A stretch of DNA of 64,000 nt from Planctomycetota bacterium (GTDB lineage: Bacteria; Planctomycetota; UBA1135; UBA2386): NCBI GenBank assembly GCA_020638655.1, contig JACKIC010000009.1:186001-250000 (forward strand). Reading direction: 5' to 3'. The notes under the pieces were generated by a model. It did no database searches and was not told the origin of the DNA. It was given only the letters and a program-made list of their open reading frames with translations. The stretch's first letter is position 1; every line of letters begins with the position of its first letter. The translations under genes were made by a program, and so were the position numbers. Shown here in pieces: positions 1-8,553 of the stretch.

Positions 1-623
1 TGCAGCTCTCGCTGGCGCCCGACCTGATCGAGGCGACGCAGGACACGCAGGGCTTCGTGATGTTCTCGGCGTCGCTGAAGTCGCTCGCGATCAAGCTGTC
101 GAAGATCTGCAGCGACCTGCGCCTGTTGTCGTCGGGGCCGCGCGCGGGCCTGGGCGAGATCCAGCTGCCGCCGCGCCAGCCGGGCTCGTCGATCATGCCC
201 GGCAAGGTCAACCCGGTGATCCCCGAGGTGGTCAACCAGGTCGCCTTCCGCGTCATCGGCAACGACCTCGCCGTCGCGCTCGCCGCCGAGGGCGGCCAGC
301 TGCAGCTCAACGTGATGGAGCCGGTGATCGCGCTGAGCATCCTCGAGTCGCTGAAGATCCTCGCCAACGCGGTGATCACGCTGCGCCACAACTGCGTCGA
401 CGGCATCGTCGCCAACGTCGAGCAGTGCCGCCGCTTCGTCGAGAACAGCATCGGCCTGGTGACGGCGCTCGTTCCGGTGCTCGGCTACGGCACCTCAACC
501 GAAGTCGCCGCCGAGGCCCTCGCCAGCGGCGACAGCGTCGCCGACGTGCTGCGCCGCCGCGGCCTCTACAACGACGAGATCGCCGCGGCGCTGGCCCCCG
601 AACGCATGGCCAACCCGGATTGA
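1..623 (+). CDS. aspA: Aspartate ammonia-lyase (aspartase), C-terminal part
   Basis: This is the 3' end of a gene that begins before the window, read in frame from base 3. It carries the fumarase/aspartase superfamily signature GSSIMPGKVNP and the aspartase-like stretches SSGPRAGLGEI and QLQLNVMEPVI, which match aspartase better than class II fumarase. The enzyme is a cytosolic homotetramer that deaminates L-aspartate reversibly to fumarate and ammonia. The signature loop supplies the catalytic serine, here in SSIMPGK. The C-terminus stops shortly after the small C-terminal domain (ending ERMANPD), so it lacks the last dozen or so residues of the E. coli enzyme. It is followed after 120 bp by nifJ on the same strand. 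Aspartase rather than fumarase is judged from sequence resemblance only. Confidence 0.9.
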   Translation, partial: QLSLAPDLIEATQDTQGFVMFSASLKSLAIKLSKICSDLRLLSSGPRAGLGEIQLPPRQPGSSIMPGKVNPVIPEVVNQVAFRVIGNDLAVALAAEGGQLQLNVMEPVIALSILESLKILANAVITLRHNCVDGIVANVEQCRRFVENSIGLVTALVPVLGYGTSTEVAAEALASGDSVADVLRRRGLYNDEIAAALAPERMANPD

Positions 624-625
624 GC

Positions 626-723
626 GGGCGCCGCGGGGTGCGCAGAAGGCCTGCCCCACCTACGCCACAAGCCCCGTAGCCCAGCGGCGTAGCTTCGCGA
701 CCATGAACTCCTGCCCGGCGCCC
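626..723. other. Nested inverted repeats between aspA and nifJ
   Basis: Bases 626-633 and 716-723 form an 8-bp perfect inverted repeat (GGGCGCCG/CGGCGCCC). It encloses a small hairpin (642-645 with 651-654) and a 7-bp hairpin (660-666 with 686-692, CTACGCC/GGCGTAG). The small loop region contains GCCTGCCCCA (649-658), a ten-base match to the core of the two elements upstream of lon. There is no T-tract, so a simple intrinsic terminator is doubtful. GC-rich sequence folds easily, so this is a weak call. Confidence 0.3.
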
Positions 724-743
724 CGCGTCGGCGGAAGGATCCC

Positions 744-3700
744 ATGGCCACGACGCGCACCACGACCGTGGACGGCAACGAAGCCGCCGCCGCGGTCGCC
801 TACCGGCTCAGCGAGATCGCTGCGATCTACCCGATCACCCCGTCCTCGGCGATGGGCGAACTCGCCGACGAGTGGGCGGCGAAGAATCGCCCCAACTTGT
901 TCGGCAGCGTGCCGAGGATCGTCGAGATGCAGAGCGAAGGCGGCGCTGCGGGCGCCGTGCACGGCGCCGTGCAGGCCGGCTCGCTGGCGGTGACCTTCAC
1001 CGCCTCGCAGGGCCTCCTGCTGATGATCCCGACGATGTACAAGCTCGCCGGCGAGCTGACGCCGTTCGTGATGCACGTCGCGGCGCGCACCGTGGCGTCG
1101 CACGCGCTGTCGATCTTCGGCGACCACAGCGACGTGATGGCCTGCCGGCAGACGGGGTTCGCGATGTTGTGCGCGGCCAACGTGCAGGAGGCGCAGGACT
1201 TCGCCGCGATCGCGCATCTGGCGACGCTGCGTTGCCGGGTGCCGTTCGTGCACTTCTTCGACGGCTTCCGCACCTCGCACGAGGTCGCCAAGATCACCGT
1301 GCTCGAGGACGACGACCTGCGCGCGCTGGTCGACCCCGAGGCGATCGCCGCGCACCGCCGCCGCGCGCTGACGCCCGACCGGCCGGTGCTGCGCGGCTCG
1401 GCGCAGAACCCCGACGTGTTCTTCCAGGCGCGCGAGGCGTGCCAGCCGTTCCACGACGCCTGCCCCGAGGTCGTGGCCAGCACGATGCGGGCGTTCGGCG
1501 AGCGCACCGGTCGCAGCTACGCGCCGTTCTCCTACCACGGCCACGAGCGGGCCGAGCGCGTCGTCGTGGTGATGGGCTCGGCGGCCGAGACGGTGCGCAG
1601 CGCCGTCGACCACCTGGTCGCCCACGGTGAGAAGGTCGGCATGCTGCAGGTGCGCCTCTACCGCCCGTTCGCGCAGCAACTGCTCGTGCAGGCCCTGCCG
1701 GCCTGCGTGCGGCACATCGCCGTGCTCGATCGCACCAAGGAACCGGGCGCCCCCGCCGAGCCGCTGTGCCTGGACGTGATCGCGGCGGTGACCGCCGCGG
1801 GCCGCGACGGCGGTGCGCCGTGGGCGGCGGCGCCGCAGGTCGTCGGCGGGCGCTACGGCCTCTCGGGCAAGGAGTTCACCCCGGCGATGGCGCTGGCGGT
1901 GTTCACCATGCTGCAGCAGCAGCCGCGGCACGGGTTCACGGTCGGCATCGTCGACGACGTGTCGCACTCGTCGCTGGCCTGGGACCAGGACCTCGAGCTG
2001 CCGCATCCTGGGCGCAAGGAGGCCGTGTTCTTCGGGCTCGGCGCGGACGGCACGGTCGGCGCCAACAAGAACTCGATCAAGATCCTCGGCGAGACCACCG
2101 ACCTGCACGCGCAGGGCTTCTTCGTCTACGACAGCAAGAAGTCCGGCGCGGTGACCATCTCGCACCTGCGCTTCGGCCCCGAGCACTTCGAGGCTCCCTA
2201 CCTGATCACGCGGGCCGCCTTCGTCGCCTGCCACCAGTTCGGCTTCCTCGACAAGTACGACGTGCTCGAGCTGGCCGCGCCGGGCGCCACGCTGCTGCTC
2301 AACGCGCCGTTCCCGCCCGAACGCGTCTGGGACGAGCTGCCCGTCGAGGTGCAGCAACAGATCCTGGCCAGGCGCCTGCACGTGTTCGCGATCGACGCCG
2401 CCGCGGTGGCCCGCGACGCGGGCGTCGGCAACCGCATCAACACCATCATGCAGGTGTGTTACTTCGCGCTCGCCGAGGTCCTGCCGCGCGACGCCGCGAT
2501 CGCCAGCATCAAGGCCGCGATCGAGAAGAGCTACGCCAAGAAGGGCGCCGAGATCGTGCGCCGCAACTTCGCCGCGGTCGACGCCGCGCTGGCGCACCTG
2601 CACCCGATCGTCGTGCCGGAGAAGACGACCGCGTCGCGCCACCGACCGCCCGCGGTCGCCGCTGCGGCGCCCGACTTCGTGCAGCGCGTCACCGGCGCGA
2701 TGCTCGCCGGCAAGGGCGAGTTGCTGCCCTGCAGCGCGTTCCCGCCGGACGGCACCTGGCCCACCGACACGGCGAAATGGGAGAAGCGCGCCATCGCCGC
2801 CGCGGTGCCCGTGTGGGACGCGGCGATCTGCATCCAGTGCAACAAGTGCACGTTGATGTGCCCGCACGCGGCGATCCGCGCCAAGGTCTATCCGCCCGAG
2901 GCGGCCCCAGCCGGCGGCGCCGAGCTGCCGTTCCAGCAGTGGCGCGGCGAGGAGTTCGCCGGCCGGCGTTACACGATCCAGGTCGCCCCCGACGACTGCA
3001 CGGGCTGCGGCCTGTGCGTGCAGGTGTGCCCGGCCAAGGACAAGCAGAACCCTCGCCACAAGGCGATCGAGATGACGCCGCTGCGCGCCGTGCAGGCGCA
3101 GGAGCGCGCCCGCTTCGAGACGTTCCTGGCGCTGCCCGAGGTCGACCGCACCACCGTCACCAAGCTCGACGTGCGCGGCAGCCAGCTGCTGCAGCCGCTG
3201 TTCGAGTTCTCGGGCGCGTGCGCGGGCTGCGGCGAGACCCCCTACCTCAAGCTGCTCACGCAGCTGTTCGGCGACCGCCTGCTGATCGCCAACGCGACCG
3301 GGTGCTCGTCGATCTACGGCGGCAACCTGCCGACCACGCCTTACGCCAAGGACGGCAACGGCCGCGGGCCGGCGTGGGCCAACTCGCTGTTCGAGGACAA
3401 CGCCGAATTCGGCCTCGGCATGCGCCTGTCGGTGGACGCGCTCGGCAGCCGCGCCGGCAAGCTGCTGCACAATCTCGCCAGCGCGCTGCAGGCCGACACC
3501 CTGGTCGCCGACCTGCTCGAGCCCGCCGCGCGCAGCGAGGCCTGGTTCGTCGAGCAGCGGGCGCGCGTCGGCGCCCTGCGCGACCGGCTGGCCCTGCTCG
3601 CCACCCCCGAGGCGCGGGAACTCGAACTGCTGGCCGACTACCTGGTGCCCAAGAGCGTCTGGCTGGTCGGCGGCGATGGCTGGGCGTTCGACATCGGCTA

Positions 3701-4361
3701 CGGCGGGCTCGACCACGTGCTGTCGCTGTCCCACGACGTCAACGTGCTGGTGCTCGACACCGAGGTCTACTCCAACACCGGCGGCCAGGCCAGCAAGGCG
3801 ACGCCGCTCGGCGCCGCCGCCAAGTTCGCGGCCAAGGGCAAGGCGGTCGACAAGAAGGACCTGGGCCTGATGGCGATCCACTACGGCCACGTGTTCGTCG
3901 CCAGCGTCGCGATCGGCGCGCAGGACGCGCACACGGTGCGGGTGCTGCGCGAAGCCGAGGCGCACCCGGGGCCGTCGCTGGTGATCGCCTACAGCCCGTG
4001 CATCGCGCACGGCTACGACCTCGTGTTCGGCGCCGACCAGCAGAAGCGCGCCGTGCAGAGCGGCGTCTGGCCGCTGTTCCGGTACGACCCGGCGCAGATC
4101 GATCGCGGCGAGCCGCCGCTGATCGTCGACGTGCCGGGCGGCCGGCAGTCGGTGGCCGAGTACATGCGCAACGAGGCGCGCTTCGCCATGGTCGAGAAGA
4201 TCGACCCCGCCGGCTTCCGGCGCTACGCGGCCGGCGCGCAACAGGCGGCGGTGCGCCGCATGGCCGTCTACCAGCACATCGCGCAGCTGCGCTTCCCGCA
4301 CGGCACCGCCGCGCCGGCCGCGACCGCAGCGGGCACCAAGACCGACACGGGCAAGGAGTGA
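744..4361 (+). CDS. nifJ: Pyruvate:ferredoxin (flavodoxin) oxidoreductase
   Basis: This single-chain enzyme of 1205 aa, the usual NifJ length, oxidatively decarboxylates pyruvate to acetyl-CoA and CO2 and reduces ferredoxin or flavodoxin. The N-terminal pyrimidine-type TPP half includes YPITPSS near residue 30. Two 4Fe-4S clusters are bound by CIQCNKCTLMCP (about 696) and CTGCGLCVQVCP (about 752). CAGCGETPY (about 825) and NATGCSS supply ligands for the proximal cluster. The C-terminal TPP-binding half contains GGDGWAFDIGYGG (about 975) and the EVYSNTGGQ segment. The start is ATG with AAGGA six bases upstream. The stop codon lies three bases before the ATG of the next gene, whose Shine-Dalgarno sequence (AAGGAG) is inside the last nifJ codons, so the two are translationally coupled. 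The enzyme is oxygen-sensitive in most organisms, which hints at anaerobic or fermentative capacity. Confidence 0.97.
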   Translation: MATTRTTTVDGNEAAAAVAYRLSEIAAIYPITPSSAMGELADEWAAKNRPNLFGSVPRIVEMQSEGGAAGAVHGAVQAGSLAVTFTASQGLLLMIPTMYKLAGELTPFVMHVAARTVASHALSIFGDHSDVMACRQTGFAMLCAANVQEAQDFAAIAHLATLRCRVPFVHFFDGFRTSHEVAKITVLEDDDLRALVDPEAIAAHRRRALTPDRPVLRGSAQNPDVFFQAREACQPFHDACPEVVASTMRAFGERTGRSYAPFSYHGHERAERVVVVMGSAAETVRSAVDHLVAHGEKVGMLQVRLYRPFAQQLLVQALPACVRHIAVLDRTKEPGAPAEPLCLDVIAAVTAAGRDGGAPWAAAPQVVGGRYGLSGKEFTPAMALAVFTMLQQQPRHGFTVGIVDDVSHSSLAWDQDLELPHPGRKEAVFFGLGADGTVGANKNSIKILGETTDLHAQGFFVYDSKKSGAVTISHLRFGPEHFEAPYLITRAAFVACHQFGFLDKYDVLELAAPGATLLLNAPFPPERVWDELPVEVQQQILARRLHVFAIDAAAVARDAGVGNRINTIMQVCYFALAEVLPRDAAIASIKAAIEKSYAKKGAEIVRRNFAAVDAALAHLHPIVVPEKTTASRHRPPAVAAAAPDFVQRVTGAMLAGKGELLPCSAFPPDGTWPTDTAKWEKRAIAAAVPVWDAAICIQCNKCTLMCPHAAIRAKVYPPEAAPAGGAELPFQQWRGEEFAGRRYTIQVAPDDCTGCGLCVQVCPAKDKQNPRHKAIEMTPLRAVQAQERARFETFLALPEVDRTTVTKLDVRGSQLLQPLFEFSGACAGCGETPYLKLLTQLFGDRLLIANATGCSSIYGGNLPTTPYAKDGNGRGPAWANSLFEDNAEFGLGMRLSVDALGSRAGKLLHNLASALQADTLVADLLEPAARSEAWFVEQRARVGALRDRLALLATPEARELELLADYLVPKSVWLVGGDGWAFDIGYGGLDHVLSLSHDVNVLVLDTEVYSNTGGQASKATPLGAAAKFAAKGKAVDKKDLGLMAIHYGHVFVASVAIGAQDAHTVRVLREAEAHPGPSLVIAYSPCIAHGYDLVFGADQQKRAVQSGVWPLFRYDPAQIDRGEPPLIVDVPGGRQSVAEYMRNEARFAMVEKIDPAGFRRYAAGAQQAAVRRMAVYQHIAQLRFPHGTAAPAATAAGTKTDTGKE

Positions 4362-4363
4362 TC

Positions 4364-5359
4364 ATGGACCTGTCGACGACCTATCTCGGCCTGCAGCTGC
4401 CCCACCCCTTCATCGCCGGCGCCTCGCCGCTCGCCGACAACGTCGACCGCGCCCGGGCCCTCGAGGACGCGGGTGTCGCCGCGATCGTGCTGCGTTCGCT
4501 GTTCGAGGAGCAGATCGACGCCGAGGCCCTCGCGCACCACGACGCCGCGGCCAGCCACGCCGACTCGCACGGTGAGGCGACGACGTACCTGGCCGATCCG
4601 GCGGCGTGCGTGTTCGGCCCCGAGGCCTACCTCGAGCACCTGCACGCCGTGAAGCAGGCGGTCGGCGTGCCGGTGATCGCCTCGCTCAACGGCTACACCT
4701 ACGGCGGCTGGATCGACTACGCGCGCCGCATCGCCGCGGCGGGTGCCGACGCCCTCGAGCTGAACCTCTACTACGTCGCCACCGATCCGGCCGAGAGCGC
4801 CGACGAGCTCGAGGAGAACGCCGTCGACATCGTGCGCGACGTCAAGCACACCGTCGGCATCCCGGTCGCGGTCAAGCTGTCGCCGTTCTACACCTCGCTG
4901 GCCAACTTCGCCCACCAGCTCGAGGCCGCCGGCGCCGACGGGCTGGTGCTGTTCAACCGCTTCTTCGAGCCCGACATCGACGTCGAGAACCTCGAGGTGC
5001 GCACCCACATGGAGATGTCGCGTTCGCACGAACTGCTGCTGCGGCTGCGCTGGTTGGCGATCCTGTCGGGTCAACGCAGCTGCAGCCTGGCGGTGTCCGG
5101 CGGCGTGCACACCGCACACGACGCGATCAAGGCCGTGATGTGCGGGGCCCACTGCGTGCAGCTGGTCGCGGCAATGATGCGCTCGGGCACCGGCGTCGTC
5201 GGCGAGCTGCGCGCCGCCGTCGCCGCCTGGCTGCAGGAGCATGGCTACGAGTCGCTGCGGCAGATGCGCGGCAGCATGGACCTGAGCCGCAGCCCCGACC
5301 CCAAGGCCTACGAACGCGGCAACTACATGCGGCTGCTGCAGACCTACCGCAGCGACTGA
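4364..5359 (+). CDS. Dihydroorotate dehydrogenase-like TIM-barrel flavoprotein
   Basis: A 331-aa protein of the dihydroorotate-dehydrogenase-like family. It opens with MDLSTTYLGLQLPHPFIAGA and continues with an FMN-type TIM barrel containing ELNLYYV, VAVKLSPF and the C-terminal phosphate-binding region SGGVHT...MCGAHCVQLV. The pyrimidine enzyme has a conserved NxSxPN element; here the corresponding stretch reads ELNLYYVATDP, so dihydroorotate is probably not the substrate. It starts two bases after the nifJ stop, with AAGGAG overlapping the nifJ 3' end. The tight coupling suggests a redox role with pyruvate:ferredoxin oxidoreductase; this is inference, and the true substrate is unknown. Confidence 0.85.
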   Translation: MDLSTTYLGLQLPHPFIAGASPLADNVDRARALEDAGVAAIVLRSLFEEQIDAEALAHHDAAASHADSHGEATTYLADPAACVFGPEAYLEHLHAVKQAVGVPVIASLNGYTYGGWIDYARRIAAAGADALELNLYYVATDPAESADELEENAVDIVRDVKHTVGIPVAVKLSPFYTSLANFAHQLEAAGADGLVLFNRFFEPDIDVENLEVRTHMEMSRSHELLLRLRWLAILSGQRSCSLAVSGGVHTAHDAIKAVMCGAHCVQLVAAMMRSGTGVVGELRAAVAAWLQEHGYESLRQMRGSMDLSRSPDPKAYERGNYMRLLQTYRSD

Positions 5360-5429
5360 GCCCGACGTCCAGCCTGGGCCAGTGCGACGAACGTGCGACA
5401 GGTGATCGGACACTCGAACGGTCACCAAC

Positions 5430-5457
5430 GCGACCTTCGGACTAGAAGGGTGGTCGC
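5430..5457 (+). terminator. Possible terminator hairpin after the nifJ operon
   Basis: GCGACC (5430-5435) pairs with GGTCGC (5452-5457), with inner pairing TTC/GAA around a short loop, about 70 bp after the end of the dihydroorotate-dehydrogenase-like gene. There is no T-run, so it may act as a Rho-assisted or pause element rather than a classical intrinsic terminator. Confidence 0.35.
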
Positions 5458-5502
5458 CGGCGCACCCTCCGCCCGCGAAGACCCCTCACCAACGGATCTG
5501 TG

Positions 5503-7659
5503 ATGAACGCGTCCGTACTGCTCCTCAGGGCCCTCGCTGCGCTGCCCATCGCGGCCTCGCTCTGCGCACAACACCTGCGCGAACTCGACACCAGCGTGCT
5601 CCAATCGGTCGCCTACGATGCTGGCCGCGGCCGCTTCGTGGCCCTCTCGCCGGGCGGCGGGACCCTCGAGCTGCGCAACGGCCTGTGGCGTCCGACGACG
5701 ATCGAATGGCTGCCGGCCAGCCGGCCACAGCTCGTCTTCGAGCAGGCAACCAACAGCATGCTCGCGATCGACAGGATCGGGAACGTGTCGGCGCCGACGC
5801 TGCAGGTGCACCGCCTCGACGCGGGACGCTGGCAACACGTGCCCACCACCACGGGGCCTTCCCGTCGCGACAACTACTCACTCGCGTACGACCGCGCGCG
5901 GTCGGAGGTCGTGCTGTTCGGCGGCGAGGTCGGCACGTTCTCGTTCGCCAACGACACCTGGGTGTTCGACGGCACCGACTGGCACCAGCGTTTCCCCGCG
6001 ACATCGCCGAGCCCGCGCTGCTGCGCCCCGATGGTCTACGACAGCGCCCGCAATCGCACGGTTCTGTTCGGCGGCCACATCTGGATCTCGCTGCCCACCA
6101 ACAACCCGTTCAACGACACCTGGGAATGGGACGGGACGACCTGGACGCAGGCGCAAGTGTCGGCGCCGCCGCCCACCGGTCAGGAGACCCGCATGACGTA
6201 CGACGAGTCGCGCCAGCGCGTGACGATGTTCCACTCCTCGGCCTACTTCCTGTCGCAGTTCAGTTCCCAGGTCTACGTCTACGACGGTGTGAGCTGGCAG
6301 GCGACGGGTACGCCCGGAGGACTGCTGCCGCGCAGTTTCGCGAGCTACGTCTACGATCCCGGTCGCCAGACCTCGGTCCTGTTCGGAGGCCAACCGTACG
6401 GTGGCACGGTCGCCTTCGACACCTGGGAGTGGGCCGGCGCGGGTTGGTCCCCGATCCCGGTGCGCCCCACTGCGTGTGCACGCACGGGCGAGCTGCTGCT
6501 CGACCCGGGCAGCCTGCGGCCGATCCAGGTCGATCTCGACCCGACGACCGGAGGTGGGATGTTCGCGTGGGACGGCGTCACGTGGCAACAGGTCGGCGGG
6601 GCGCTGCCGCCGGGTCGCTACCAGGCCGCGACCTGCGTCGGCCCCCTCTACAGCTATGTGCACGGCGGCGACACCTACCAGGGAGTGCGCAACGACACCT
6701 GGGGCTACGACGGCAACGTCTGGCAGCTGCTCAGCACCAACGGACTGGCGACCTACGCGAGCGGGATCGCCTACGACTACGGCAGGAGCAGACTCGTGAT
6801 GTTCGGCGGCAAGCTGAACGGCACGACGCTCCACCAAGAGACCTGGACCTTCGACGGCGCCTCGTGGCAGCAGGCCTTGCCGACCAACGTACCTCAGCCT
6901 CGCGAGGCCCCGCTCCTGGCCTACGACTTCCTGCGCGGGCAAGTCGTCATGCACGGTGGCCGGGACGCGAACTACCAGCGGCTGTCGGACACGTGGCAAT
7001 GGGACGGCACGAACTGGACACCGGTCGTCTCGGCCGCGAATCCCACTGGCGAACGCCTCGCCTTCGACGCCCAGCGCGCCCGGCTCGTGCTGCTCTCGCC
7101 CGGTCCGACACCGACGTCGACCGAGGCGTGGACGCTCGAGGCGACCGGCTGGCAGAGCCTGCCGACGATCGCGCGGTCGCTGCCGGCGTGGGGTGAAGTC
7201 GGCTTCAACGCCGTGGGCTTCCCCTATCCATACGGCATGCTGCTCAAGCACGATTTCGACCTCTACTCGCTGAGCACCAGCGAGGCGGGCAGCGTCGACT
7301 ACGGGACTGCGTGTACGGCTTCGGCGCCGCGGCTCGTCACCAACGGCTGGCCGCGCCTGCCGACGCCCGATTTGCGCGTCGAGGTCCTCGGCGGTCCGGC
7401 CAGTTCGCTGATCGCGCTGCTCGGCGCCACGCAGGCCGCAAGCGTCCCGATCCAGGGTTGTGCGCTGCTCGTCGATCCGAGCGGGGCGGTCGTGTTGATG
7501 CCGACGAATCAGGCGGGATTCGCGAGCACGCCGCTACCGATCCCCGGCGCGCCGACGCTGCTCGGCCTCGACCTGTTCTTCCAGGCTGCATGCCTGGATC
7601 CCACGGCGCCTGCAGGTTTCACGACATCGCGCGGCCGACGGCTCACCCTGGGCACGTGA
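5503..7659 (+). CDS. Secreted kelch-repeat protein with Planctomycete-type C-terminal domain
   Basis: A 718-aa exported protein. The N-terminus MNASVLLLRALAALPIAASL is a typical signal peptide ending at CAQ. The body has roughly eight kelch-like blades of the form YDxxRxxVVLFGG...DTWxxDGxxW, for example LFGGEVGTFSFANDTWVFDG, which predicts a beta-propeller. The last ~120 residues form a separate domain beginning near DYGTACTASAP, with QGCALLVDP and a PIPGAP...LFFQAACLDP segment; a similar domain ends the protein at 53414-54508. ATG 5503 is chosen, but an in-frame GTG lies immediately before it at 5500. No enzymatic motif is visible. It is probably a cell-surface or extracellular binding protein. 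Its 3' end overlaps the convergent DUF1289 gene by 17 bp. Confidence 0.85.
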   Translation: MNASVLLLRALAALPIAASLCAQHLRELDTSVLQSVAYDAGRGRFVALSPGGGTLELRNGLWRPTTIEWLPASRPQLVFEQATNSMLAIDRIGNVSAPTLQVHRLDAGRWQHVPTTTGPSRRDNYSLAYDRARSEVVLFGGEVGTFSFANDTWVFDGTDWHQRFPATSPSPRCCAPMVYDSARNRTVLFGGHIWISLPTNNPFNDTWEWDGTTWTQAQVSAPPPTGQETRMTYDESRQRVTMFHSSAYFLSQFSSQVYVYDGVSWQATGTPGGLLPRSFASYVYDPGRQTSVLFGGQPYGGTVAFDTWEWAGAGWSPIPVRPTACARTGELLLDPGSLRPIQVDLDPTTGGGMFAWDGVTWQQVGGALPPGRYQAATCVGPLYSYVHGGDTYQGVRNDTWGYDGNVWQLLSTNGLATYASGIAYDYGRSRLVMFGGKLNGTTLHQETWTFDGASWQQALPTNVPQPREAPLLAYDFLRGQVVMHGGRDANYQRLSDTWQWDGTNWTPVVSAANPTGERLAFDAQRARLVLLSPGPTPTSTEAWTLEATGWQSLPTIARSLPAWGEVGFNAVGFPYPYGMLLKHDFDLYSLSTSEAGSVDYGTACTASAPRLVTNGWPRLPTPDLRVEVLGGPASSLIALLGATQAASVPIQGCALLVDPSGAVVLMPTNQAGFASTPLPIPGAPTLLGLDLFFQAACLDPTAPAGFTTSRGRRLTLGT

Positions 7660-7852
7660 CGCGCGCGGGGAGCGCCGCGAGCACCGCGTGACGCGCCGCG
7701 TCGTCGAGACGCGGCCACGCGGCGATCTCGCCGAGGGTGCGGCGGCAACCCGTGCACCAACCGCTCCGATCGTCGATGCGGCACACGCGCACGCACGGCG
7801 ACACCGGCGGCGGCTGCGAGACGCGCGGCGCGCGGTCACCAGGCGCGCTCAC
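7643..7852 (-). CDS. DUF1289 domain small protein
   Basis: A 69-aa protein with the DUF1289 cysteine pattern: SPCVRVCRID, then CTGCRRTLGEIAAW. The four cysteines in two CxxxC/CxxC pairs suggest metal binding; the family's function is not established. The start is a GTG whose last bases form the stop of the upstream SUFU-domain gene (GTGA overlap), so the two are translationally coupled. Its 3' end overlaps the convergent kelch gene. Confidence 0.8.
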   Translation of the reverse strand: MSAPGDRAPRVSQPPPVSPCVRVCRIDDRSGWCTGCRRTLGEIAAWPRLDDAARHAVLAALPARVTCPG

Positions 7853-8514
7853 TTGCAGCTCACCCGATCCGCGTCGGTGCGCGGGTGCACGCCCTGCTTG
7901 CGGAGCAGCCCGACCAGCATGTCCTGGCTGGTCTGTCGCGCGAACTCGACCTCGGCGTCGGTGGCGCCCACCAGGTGGAAGAAGTCGACGCGCCCCGACG
8001 GCAGCTCGAACGCCGACGGATAGTGCTTGGGCTGCTCGACGAGCAGCCAGCGGATCGCGCTGTCGAAGCTCGGCGTGATCGAGCCCTGCAGGGGGATGCG
8101 GTTGCCGTATTCGAACAGCTCGGCGCCTTCGTAGGAACCTACCGCCACGAGCAGCTCGTAGGCCATCAGGTTGTGCAGCAGCGGCGGGGCCCAGTCGGCC
8201 TCCTGCGCGCTCTCGACCACGAGCTCGAAGCCGACGCCGCTGAAACCCGACGGGTCGCGGCCGGGCGCCTGCAGGTTCCAGGGGTTGCTGAGCCCCGAGG
8301 TCACGTAGAGCCAGGTCTCACGCTCGGGGTTGGGCGGGCAGGCGAACACGCCGTGGTTGAACCAGCCGCTGTGCGGCGCCTTGCCGAAGCGCGCGTAGAC
8401 GCTCTCGCCGGCGATCAGCACCCCGCCGCCGAGGTCGCCGAAGATCGACCGGTAGACCTTCTCCTCGCGTTCCGTCCAGACCTGCTCGAACCACTGTGCA
8501 AAGGCGTCGTCCAT
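7849..8514 (-). CDS. Suppressor-of-fused (SUFU) domain protein
   Basis: A 221-aa cytosolic protein resembling the bacterial SUFU-domain family. Features include KVYRSIFGDLGGGVL near the N-terminus, ETWLYVTSGLSNPW, the FELVVES...LLHNLMAYEL segment and the C-terminal FFHLVGATDAEVEFAR. In animals SUFU binds Gli factors; bacterial members have no settled role, and some are thought to be immunity or accessory proteins. The ATG at 8514 faces nth, 39 bp away, transcribed divergently. The gene ends in a GTGA overlap with the DUF1289 gene. No toxin gene is adjacent, so an immunity role is not supported here. Confidence 0.8.
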   Translation of the reverse strand: MDDAFAQWFEQVWTEREEKVYRSIFGDLGGGVLIAGESVYARFGKAPHSGWFNHGVFACPPNPERETWLYVTSGLSNPWNLQAPGRDPSGFSGVGFELVVESAQEADWAPPLLHNLMAYELLVAVGSYEGAELFEYGNRIPLQGSITPSFDSAIRWLLVEQPKHYPSAFELPSGRVDFFHLVGATDAEVEFARQTSQDMLVGLLRKQGVHPRTDADRVSCK

Positions 8515-8553
8515 GGGGGGCGAAGACTGTAGCGTCGCGCCCCGGGCAAACCC

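Noticed and set aside
660..4301. A 1213-codon open frame antisense to nifJ
   Set aside because: It is a GC-rich shadow. The translation is His/Arg/Ala-rich without domains, and the plus strand encodes an unmistakable NifJ.
7849..8514. SUFU gene as an immunity gene of a toxin system
   Set aside because: No toxin-like neighbour; the adjacent genes are DUF1289 and nth.
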